Assembly: GCA_963932465.1 (NCBI GenBank)
Contig: OZ010787.1
Span: forward strand, 12,645,284 to 12,709,283
Length of the DNA: 64,000 bases
Direction of reading: 5' to 3'
From: Maratus speciosus
Taxonomy: Eukaryota > Arthropoda > Arachnida > Araneae > Salticidae
A program made the position numbers and the translations under genes. The notes under the pieces were generated by a model. It did not search any database and was not told the origin of the DNA. It saw only the letters and a list, made by a program, of their open reading frames with translations. Below, piece after piece: positions 55,159 to 64,000 of this stretch (its first letter is position 1; every line of letters starts with the position of its first letter).

Positions 55159-55610
55159 GTGTTGACTCTAGAAAAAAAGGGCCGCCGGGCGGGAATTTTG
55201 AAAAAGGAAACACTATTCTAGAAAAAGGGTACATTTTTCAAAAAGGGGAACACTATTCTAAAAAAAGCTACATTTTTCAAAAAGGGAACACTATTCTAAA
55301 AAAGGGTACACTTTTCAAAAAGGTAATCCTATTCTAAAAAAAAGTACATTTTTTCAAAAAGGGAATACTATTCTAAAAAAAGACCACACTTGTACCTTGT
55401 TCACAAAAAATATTTTGAACTGGTTTGTTTCGAGTCCCCTAGAATTTGCGATATTTTCCCGGGATCAATTGAATTGCCACGGAGCGCATAGGAAGTGTTA
55501 AAAAAGGCAGCAGGGCGCATCGGAAGGGTTTAAAAGAGCCGCCGGGCGCAGAAAAGAAATAAAAAGGGCCGCCGGGCTTGCGCCCTGCTAAAGCGGCTTA
55601 GAGTCGACAC
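55159..55610. mobile_element. TA-type MITE with GTGTYGACTCTA ends and internal minisatellite
   Basis: TA at 55157-55158 and 55611-55612; ends GTGTTGACTCTA and TAGAGTCGACAC. Next to both ends lies GGGCCGCCGGGC. The middle (55200-55385) is four to five tandem ~45-bp units of the form ACACTATTCTAAAAAAGGGT / ACATTTTTCAAAAAGG. No coding. Confidence 0.75.
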
Positions 55611-57311
55611 TATATTAAGTGTGTTGGGGGAAACTGTATTATCATTTCATTCATATTATTACAATTTTTGATGGTGGTCGGTAATGTTTAATTAATGGTT
55701 ATATATATATATTACAATTCATTTTAAAAAATTATTTCGAAATGTAATTTGATACTAATTTCCCGGATAAATATGAATCATAAGGTATGATTTTTTAAGC
55801 AGAAATCGCTTTCTAAAAGATTCAAATATGCACAGCTCATTTCGCCAAGTGGTTTTTGAGCTATGTTTTAAAAACTACCCGCATTTCAATCTGTTTTACG
55901 ACGATTACAAATAAATTTAACATTTGGAATTCCAAAATTTAACCCTTTAAATTTTTTTTTCTAAACTACAGGGTGTACATAATTAAACGACCCTACATTA
56001 AAGTTGTCTACAGAAAAAAACCATTGTTCATAAAGTTGTGAAATTTTGTGAAAGACGTAATAAAGGGATGGGAATTTGTTTAGGCTAAAAAAATTGTAAA
56101 TAAAAGTAATTCAATTTTGCCACCAGAGGGAGTTTTTAATAAATTATACATTTAGCATTATGATAGTTTAAAATTTTTATTTATTAACTTAACCTTACTC
56201 TAAAGACAGCTTTTCACGACATTTTCCTAGCTTTTCCCTGAACATACTGCGGTCAACTGTGGAACATGCTATCTTACGAACAGGGGCGCGCCAGCAGTAT
56301 CCAGCGCCTGCGTACAGAATTTCAGTTGGCGCCCTATAACCTCCCTTCCACCTCCGAAAATAAAACTTTATAAAAAAAATTCTGAGTATCTATAAATGCA
56401 TATCTGCCGTCCTGCTGTAGTTTTATCCTAGATCAAATAAAGTTTTTTGAACCAGAATATTATTTAATAAAATGCATCTTGTTTCTATATGGGTTCCTGT
56501 TTTATTTCATATATTAAACATTTCTGGTTCCAAACATTTAAATTACTTGAAAAATAAGGGAGATTCGCATCTATGTAAATATAATTCGAAACACAATAAA
56601 GCCTGTGAAAATAAACCTTTCTGTATCAGAATCTTGAATTAAAGGTAAAATTTCATTATCCCTCAAAATAATACAATACAATAATAATAGATTGCATCCA
56701 TACTAATAAAGTGGTTTGTCATCTCTAATTTGCATATCGATATTAATAAAAGAAAGACGTTTGCCTTTACTCTGCATGTATTAGCGATGGCTAAGAAAAT
56801 CTACCGAATATAGAGGTCTGAAAATCTGGATAAGGATAGACGATGACAGCTCCAAATGCGCCTGAGGCTCAGATTTTTCCTTTTTTTGATAATTAGCCGA
56901 AATATAATTAAAAGTCACAGTGATAATCGCAAAATGACGATTCCCAACTTCAAAGCAATCATGCCTCTGCATTTCTTCAGACGTTAAGTAAGCGTTAAAA
57001 ACGTTAAAGCGGTTCTTCATGCTGACGAAAGAGCGTAATGTTCGATTTTTACTGCATTTTGAAATTGCGATGGCCGGATCCCCATAGAGTTTAAAAAAAG
57101 AAAGAAAGACAGTCTTGTTATCTTTCTGATTCCAATCGTATCTTCCATTACTCTTTAAAAAACCTTTTTATTTGGCCGCAATTCGCGTCCTTTTTAAAGT
57201 TTTTCCAAAGTTTCAAAATTAAAAAAAAAAAACCTAATTAATATATCCTTATTATTTTTCTAAATCTAACGGTGTCTCTGGTGTGAAAAATATTAATATT
57301 TACTATTTAAA
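55611..57311. other. non-coding stretch with a hAT-like end
   Basis: At about 56282, ACAGGGGCGCGCCAGCAGTA looks like a CAGGGGCG-type hAT end. A minus-strand frame of 79 codons (56781-57020) has protein-like composition but no recognisable domain or splice signals. A TACAGGGTGTACATAATTAA block near 55970 is unexplained. Confidence 0.35.
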
Positions 57312-57539
57312 AAAGTCCTTCCGGCCAGTGCCGGGAGGAAGAGGTAGCTTTCATAATCCTTATTTAAAAAAAGCCAACTTATATCATGCAAACACACGAA
57401 GCTCAATTTAGTGGAAACCGAATATAGGAGATTCAATACTAATTTTTATCAATATAATGAATGAGAATTTCGCGAAATTAGTCAGCTTTATCCAAGCTGC
57501 TTTTCTTTAAAGTAGCTTATATTTGGCTGCCAAATTCGG

Positions 57540-59640
57540 CAATTTCTTAAAGTGCCTGTCATTTTAAGACAACATGGTGGATGAGGCTAAGCAGTGAACT
57601 TGGTCGAGACCTTAGTAATTGCTGTGCACATGCTCACTCACATCGGAATCGGTTAATATATAGGAGTGCTGTCGCATGCAAAAAATCAGATTTTTCAAAA
57701 TGTCACCCACAATAGAAATTGAAACTGCTATATCTGAGCCATTTTTTAAGGTAAAGACAAACCAAAAATGCTCCTGAATCCTTATATCAAGATCAAATAC
57801 TTAAGAAAGAAACCTTTTTCAATTTCTAATTTTTTTGCACCTCACTTTAAATATATATATATTTTTTAATGTAATGGCCGCCATTTTGAAACAAGATGGC
57901 TGATGAATCTGGCCAGCGAACTTGGTCGAGGTGTTGATGTATACTATCCACATGCCTTCTTACATCGAAATAGGCGAATACGTGTGTTATCGCGTGACAA
58001 ATACAAGATCGTTTCAAAATGTTAGCCATGCTAGAAATTCAAAGTGCTATAAATCAACCATTTTTTAAGATATCAACAAAAGAACAAATTTTCAGAAACA
58101 AAAACTGTTCCAGAATCTTTGTATCAAGGCCAAACACATTAAAAAAATCTTTTTCATTTTCCAATTTTTTAATACCTCATTTTGAATTTTAAATTTATTT
58201 TTTTTAAATGGCAACCCTTTTGAAACAAGATGGCGAATGAAGCTGGCCAACGAACTCGGTCGAGACATTGGTATGTACTATGTACAGACCAAGTTACATC
58301 CAAATAGGTTCATAAATACGCCTGTTATCGCGTGACAAAAATCAGGTCGTTTTAAAATGTCAGCCACAAGAGAAATTCAAAATGCTATTACTCAGCCATT
58401 TTTTTTAGATATAGAAGAAAGAAAAACTGTTCCGGAATCTTTGTATTAAGGTCAAACACATACAAAAAAAATCTTTTTCATTTTCCAATTTTTTGGTATC
58501 TCATTTAATTTTTTTTTAATTTTTTTAAATGGCCGCCATTTTGAAACAAGATGGCGGATGAAGCTGGCCAACGAACTCGGTCGAGATATTTGTATGTACT
58601 ATGTACACACCAAGGTACATCCATGTCGGTTCATAAATACGCCTGTTATTACGTGAGAAAAATCAGGACGTTTCAAAATGTCAGCCACGCTAGAAATTCA
58701 AAATGCTATAACTCAGCCATTTCTTAAGATATAGACGAAACAAAAACTGCTCCTGAATCTTTTTATCTTTTCACATAAGAAGAAAATATTTTTTCAATTT
58801 TCAATTTTTGGTACCACATTTCAAATTTAAATTTTTCTTAAAAATTTAAATGACCGCCATTTTTAAACAAGATGGCGGGTGAAGCTGGCCAACGAACCCG
58901 GTCGAGACATTGGTATGTACTATTTATAAACGAAGTTATATCCAAATCGGTTCATAAATACGCCTTTTATCGCGTGACAAAATTCAGGACGTTTCAAAAT
59001 GTCAGCCACGCTAGAAATTCAAAATGCTATAACTCAGCCATTTTTTAAGATATAGACGAAACAAAAACTGCTCCGAAATCTTTGTATAAAGGTCAAATAC
59101 ATAAGAAAAAATATGTTTCCATTTTTAATGTTTTGGTACCACATATCAAATTTTAAATTTTTAAAAAAAATTTAAATGGCCGCCATTTTGAAACAAAATG
59201 GCGGATGAAGCTGGCCAACGAACTCGGTCGACAGATTGGTATGTACTATGTACACACCGAATTACATCAGAATCGGTTCATAAATACGCCTTTTATCGCG
59301 TGACAAAATTCAGGACGTTTCAAAATGTCAGCCATGCTAGAAATTTAAAATGCTATAACTCAGCCATTTTTTAAGATATAGACGAAACAAAAACTGCTCC
59401 GGAATCTTTGTATAAAGGTCAAATACATAAGAAAAAAATATTTTTCCATTTTTAATTTTTTGGTACCACATTTCAAGTTTTAAATTTTTTTTAAAATTTA
59501 AATGGCCGCCATTTTGAAACAAAACGGCGGATGAAGCTGGCCAACGAACTCGGTCGAGACATTGGTATGTACTATGTACACACCGAATTACATCGAAATC
59601 GGTTCATAATTACGGGAGTTACAGTGTGACATATGTCAGA
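57540..59640 (+). repeat. tandem ~325-bp repeats, left arm, about seven units
   Basis: The landmark AAACAAGATGGCGGATGAAG occurs at about 57565 (diverged), 57889, 58223, 58544, 58865, 59191 and 59517, spacing 321-334 bp. Each unit has AAATGGCCGCCATTTTGAAA, GAACTCGGTCGAGACATTGG, a CGTGACAAAATTCAGGACGT block and AACTCAGCCATTTTTTAAGA. Older units are at the outside, more uniform ones inside. A (TA)n run follows at 59640-59660. Confidence 0.92.
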
Positions 59641-59800
59641 TATATATATATATATATATCAATTTTGAACGGAGGGTGGTTTCGGGGTCTGGGGGTCATG
59701 ATCGATGAAAATATACCAAAATTTTTTGAAATCGCTTTCCTCCGAACGGCTGCAATAGGTAGCTTTTTTGTAAAGAAAGCTACCTAAAAAAAAAATCTTT

Positions 59801-61764
59801 AGCTCATTTCAAGGATTCGCCAGAGTTGTTTTTCCTCTCAGTGCAAGTTTCCTCAAGATATCGTTTCCCGTCTCAGCGATACGTAATGCTTGTGCTTTGA
59901 ATATCATTTCGCGTTTTAAAAAAGTGAGGGGATGCTGCGCATTTTATATTATTTATGTTTTATCACACAGTTTTTGTCAGAATTGAAAATTTTAGATATT
60001 TAAATGCCGGAAATTAAATACAAATTCAAGGTTCGCTTGAAAAATCAGACCGGAGCGTGGATATCATACCCGGTGTACGCTGCAGAAGGCAGTGGGGCCC
60101 TCAACTCGAGCTAAGTTTGAATAAATTTTCATTTAAAAATGAAAAACAATACAAATCCGAGCTTCTACCCTGCCGAAGGCAATGCTGCTGACAATATTAA
60201 GCTCGTTTGGAAAGATTTTCGTTTAAAAATATAGAATCAAAACAAACCGGACAGTGCGTTGCACGTCCGGTGTATATATGCTGCTGAAGGCATTGCGTCC
60301 CCTCTCCATCTCCAGGTTCGTTTGTAAAAAATTTCTTTTAAAAATATAAAATAATTCAACAGTTGATTTTAGACTTTTTAAGGTTATTATAATTTGCAAT
60401 GCCGCGGGCAGGTCTTAGTATGGCATAAGCACGTGAATTTAAAACTTTTTTTATAAATCTGTAATTTTCCGTTCATAATACAGTGATCATTGTAACTCCT
60501 ATCTTATTTATGTCTAAATTGGACTTTTTTTTTTGTCATTCTAGTCGCTGAAGCATGTAAGGTTATATGTAAAGCTAATAATTGCACGTGAACTTTCAAA
60601 TTCATGCTCTGTATTAAAATGAACAAATCACAGTTCTCATCATTCAAAATCATCGCAGTCTTTTGTTCAGTATGTGATTAGACACGAGCTTACGAAGGGT
60701 GTGCAGGGAAAGGCAGCTTCTCTCAAACTTTGAAAAGTAAGAGTTTATGACCAAATTCAGACGAATTTCACCATATCCTCCCAATTAACAAAAATTCTAT
60801 TTCCGCCATGATGATAGATCCAGAGTACAAGATAAGTATTGATAAAAAGTATTTTTTCTGCTCTGAGATTTATGATACGAAAAAAACCCTCACAATTTTT
60901 GAAAAATAGACAAGTTTCTACAGAAGTGATGGTCATTTGTAGAGCGCTGAAAAAGTATTGCTTCGACCGCCTAAAGTGGACTCTACTCTAGGAGCGCAAA
61001 ACTCAGTGTTAAACCTACGACACGGAATGCTAAAACTTTCACAAACGGCTGATGCTTCATTTTACAAATTAAAATTTGCCCCGAAGCTGATGTCAGTCTC
61101 TGCAATCTAAAATCTCTACATTGTTCTAGTTTTATATGTTTTATATGTTTATTATTCTAGTTTCTCTATTCAGGGTAGAGGACTACTCGGCCCGGAAAAA
61201 GTGAAGGCAAACTTTCAAATGAGTCGAGCCGAGCTAGCAGAATAAAGCCAATTTTTTTAACGGCCGGGTCGATAAAAAAAATAATAAAATAAACGGACCG
61301 GGCCGGTAAAAATTAAACCGGCCAGCCGAACCGACAGAAAAATTAAGCGGGCCGATCGGCCAGATAGAAAATTTAAACGAAGCCGATAAAATGATTTTTT
61401 TGAATGACTATGAATAAGTATAATAATGCTGCACCGGTCGATGCAATTTGACATAACATATCCAGCGTAGAGATCGGCTTTGGACAGCTACATCGTACCT
61501 GACACCGGGCTTAATTTTTTCAGCAGATTTGGGCAGGGCCGGGTTAAGGCTTACGTTTTCCTTCTACATAGTTGAGATGCGCCTGAATTGGACTTAATTG
61601 TTCAAAGGCCGTGTCGGGCAGGCAATATATTTCGTAAAAATAGTAATAGCGATAATGTACTTCTGTTAACGGAATCATTGCAAAATAATTTTAATAAATT
61701 ACAGAGAAATATTTTCAAAGATCTACTTTTTATAATACAGCTTCAAAGTTATGTTTTTAACCCT
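59801..61764. repeat. central segment of the foldback with short repeats and GGCCGG-rich insert
   Basis: From 60010 to 60370 three imperfect ~120-bp direct units share GC(T/A)GC-GAAGGCA-TG, CTCG-GTTTG and TTTTCTTTTAAAAAT blocks. From 61185 to 61620 a GGCCGG-rich fragment (CGGCCCGGAAAAAG, GGACCGGGCCGGTAAAA, GGGCAGGGCCGGGTT) belongs to the same family as 28085 and 63755. Between them (60380-61180) is AT-rich DNA with nothing recognised. Confidence 0.6.
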
Positions 61765-61893
61765 CTTTTAGGTAGCTTTCATTACAAAAAGCTACCTATT
61801 GCAGCCGTTCGGAGGAAAGCGATTTCAAAAAATTTTGGTATATTTTCATCGATCATGACCCCCAGACCCCGAAACCACCCTCCGTTCAAAAGT

Positions 61894-61924
<31 letters not shown>

Positions 61925-61927
<3 letters not shown>

Positions 61928-63330
61928 GACCTTTGTCATACTGTAACTCTCGAATTTATGAACCGATTTGGATGTAATTCGGTATGTACATAGTACATAC
62001 CAATGTCTCGACCGAGTTCGTTGGCCAGCTTCATCCGCCATTTTGTTTCAAAATGGCGGCCATTTAAAATTTTTTTAAAAAATTTTAAATTTGAAATGTG
62101 GTACCAAAGAATTGAAAATGGAAAAATATTTTTTTCTTATGTATTTGACCTTTATACAAAGATTCCGGATCAGTTTTTGTTTCATCTATATCTTAAAAAA
62201 TGGCTGAGTTATAGCATTTTGAATTTCTAGCGTGGCTGACATTTTGAAACGTCCTGAATTTTGTCACGCGATAAAAGGCGTATTTATGAACCGATTTGGA
62301 TGTAACTTCGTTTGTACATAGTACATACCAATGTCTCGACCGAGTTCATTGGCCAGCTTCATCCGCCATCTTGTTTAAAAATGGCAGCCATTTAAATTTT
62401 TAAGAAACATTTAAATTTGAAATGTGGTACCAAAAAATTGAAAATTTAAAAAATATTTTTTTCTTATGTATTTGACCTTGATACAAAGATTCCGGAGCAG
62501 TTTTTGTTTCGTCTATATCTTAAAAAATGGCTGAGTTATAGCATTTTGAACTTCTAGCGTGGCTGACATTTTGAAACGTCCTGATATTTGTCACGTGATA
62601 ACAGGCGTATTTATGAACCGATTTGAATGTACCTTGGTGTGTACATAGTACATACAAATATCTCAACCGAGTGCGTTGGCCAGCTTCATCCGCCATCTTG
62701 TTTAAAAATGGCGGCCATTTAAAAAATTTAAAATTTAAAATGAGATACCAAAAAATTGGAAAACGAAAAAGATTTTTTTCGTATGTGTTTGACCTTAATA
62801 CAAAGATTCCGGAACAGTTTTTGTTTCGTCTATATCTAAAAAAAGGGCTGAGTTATAGCATTTTGAATTTCTATTGTGGCTGACATTTTAAAACGACCTG
62901 GTTTTGTCACGCGATAACAAGCATATTTCTGAACCGATTTGGATGTTACTTGGTCTGTACATAGTACATACCAATGTCTCGAACGAGTTCGTTGGCCAGC
63001 TTCATTCGCCATCTTGTTTCAAAAGGGTTGCCATTTAAAAAAAATTAAATTTAAAATTTAAAATGAAGTATTAAAAAATTGGAAAATGAAAAAGATTTTT
63101 TTATGTGTTTGGCCTTGATACAAAGATTCCGGAGCAGATTTTGTTTCTGAAAATTTGTTCTTTTGTTTATATCTTTAAAAAATGGTTGAATTATAGCACT
63201 TTGAATTTCTAGTATGGCTAACATTTTGAAACGATCTTGTATTTGTCACGCGATAACACACGTATTCGCCTATTTCCATGTAAGAAGGCACGTGGATAGT
63301 ATACATCAACATCTCTGCCGAATATAAGTT
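61925..63330 (-). repeat. tandem ~325-bp repeats, right arm, about four and a half units
   Basis: Same unit as the left arm in opposite orientation: CATCCGCCATNTTGTTTNAAAATGGCNGCCATTT landmarks, read piecewise, lie at about 62037, 62366, 62690 and 63008 (spacing 318-329 bp), plus a partial outer unit to 63320. The right arm has fewer units than the left. Confidence 0.92.
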
Positions 63331-63525
63331 ACTTTAAATAAAAGCAGCTTGGATAAAGCTGACTAATTTCGCGAAATTTTCGTAGAATTTTAGTATTGAA
63401 TCTCCTATATTCGGTTGCCACTAAATTGAGCTTCGTGTGTTTGAATAATATAAGTTGGCTTTTTTAAAATAAGGAATTTGAAAGCTACCTCTTCCTCCCG
63501 GCACTGGCCGGAAGGACTTTTTTTT

Positions 63526-63754
63526 TCCTTTATTCTAAAGTACATTAATTTTTTGAATGAATCTTTATTTGAATATTGAAAAGTCTAAGAGTCTAAGTAA
63601 TCATTAATGCTGCTATTGTGTAATTTCTCTGTTAGGAACACATAGCAATCTAACATTTCTTTGAAAATCTGTATGCAGTATTCTTTAAAAGAATTTTAAT
63701 TGTATGTTAAGAAAAATCGGAATATTTGTAGAAATTGTATTTTTTGTAGAATTT
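63526..63754. other. AT-rich non-coding stretch
   Basis: Nothing recognised. Confidence 0.35.
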
Positions 63755-63880
63755 GTAGAAATTGGCCGGGCATGGCCTAATTTATTTTTGAACGGACTGG
63801 GCCGGGCCTGTTTTCACTGATTTCTGTGCCGGCCGGGTCGCGAACTTTCGAAAATATAAACGGGCCGGGCCCTGACCAGA
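63755..63880. repeat. GGCCGGGCC-rich fragment
   Basis: ATTGGCCGGGCATGGCC, GGACTGGGCCGGGCCTG, GTGCCGGCCGGGTCGCG and ACGGGCCGGGCCCTG in AT-rich spacing. Same family as 28085-28300 and 61185-61620. Confidence 0.55.
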
Positions 63881-64000
63881 GTTGGGCAAATATGTAATCG
63901 CAATTATCCGCGATGAAATTACAAATTAATTGGATGTAATTGATTATAGTTATACACATTCAAATGCAGAAGTTCCGTCAAATAGGATGGGGGTGGTTCA
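63881..64000 (+). mobile_element. hAT-like element end, continues beyond window
   Basis: CAGAGTTGGGCAAATATGTA followed by ATCGCAATTA resembles the CAGAGTTGGGCAAA class of hAT termini. Only about 120 bp lie in the window, so the element type cannot be confirmed. Confidence 0.5.

Larger units (their letters stand above)
57312..63525. mobile_element. 6.2-kb foldback element with tandem-repeat arms
   Basis: The outer tips are inverted: GTCCTTCCGGCCAGTGCCGG (57317) and the inverse ending GGAAGGAC (63514), followed by GAGGTAGCTTT and AGCCAACTTATAT blocks in both. Left arm 57312-59800 and right arm 61765-63525 each contain tandem ~325-bp units. Inner borders carry GGAGGGTGGTTTCGGGGTCT and CTTTCCTCCGAACGGCTGCA, with inverses at 61800-61890. 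The 2-kb centre holds other repeats. No transposase. The architecture (long inverted repeats made of tandem repeats) is like the Drosophila Foldback/Galileo class, by analogy only. Confidence 0.85.

Noticed and set aside
56781..57020. 79-codon minus-strand frame with protein-like composition
   Set aside because: No recognisable domain, no splice signals and no homologue within the window; insufficient support to list as a gene.

Overview
The window is eukaryotic, AT-rich, non-coding and almost saturated with mobile and tandem repeats. I found no intact host gene. There are no operons or bacterial-style genes; the only full-length plausible protein is a Tc1-family transposase. The transposon content (Tc1 DD34E, pogo/Tigger-like, piggyBac-like, hAT-like ends, tRNA-derived SINEs, many foldback elements) and AGGGTTCCGT/CTGTCTGTCCGTC-type dispersed repeats suggest an arthropod, possibly an arachnid. 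That assignment rests on general impression and was not tested by any search.

Layout. 0-7 kb: a decayed piggyBac transposase on the minus strand, a 1.06-kb terminal-inverted-repeat element, a small hairpin MITE, three palindromic repeat units, a tRNA-derived SINE (5.29 kb), a hairpin and a second type of tRNA-derived SINE (6.75 kb). 7-11.8 kb: a nested stack in which a TA-type MITE holds a hAT-like element, which holds a CpG-rich 31-bp minisatellite, which holds an intact Tc1 element with an open transposase. 13-22.4 kb: a pogo-like element with a nested MITE, a decayed ~300-bp tandem repeat, a pogo/Tigger relic with a nested piggyBac-like MITE, and a further TTAA-type MITE with a SINE in it. 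22.4-27.7 kb: two members of a giant hairpin family, one broken by a Tc1 element that is itself broken by a SINE. 28-33.2 kb: GGCCC-rich fragments, a 1.06-kb hairpin and a MITE. 34.2-36.1 kb: a Tc1 element whose transposase is present as two head-to-head decayed copies, one of them broken by a tRNA-like unit. 39.2-40.8 kb: a Tc3-like element with double terminal repeats. 42.6-43.2 kb: a tandem array of the same tRNA-like unit. 43.5-46 kb: another long foldback. 46-52.9 kb: small TTAA and TA MITEs, a SINE and a ~390-bp satellite. 55.2-55.6 kb: a TA-type MITE with an internal minisatellite. 57.3-63.5 kb: a 6.2-kb foldback whose arms are tandem ~325-bp repeats carrying YY1-like motifs. The right edge is the start of a hAT-like element.

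How the parts relate: the transposases are Tc1 or piggyBac enzymes that would act in trans on the non-autonomous elements with matching ends. The nesting order gives a relative insertion history. Only the 9.06-10.07 kb transposase looks capable of activity. One weak exon-like segment (37.9 kb) is flagged but not recognised.
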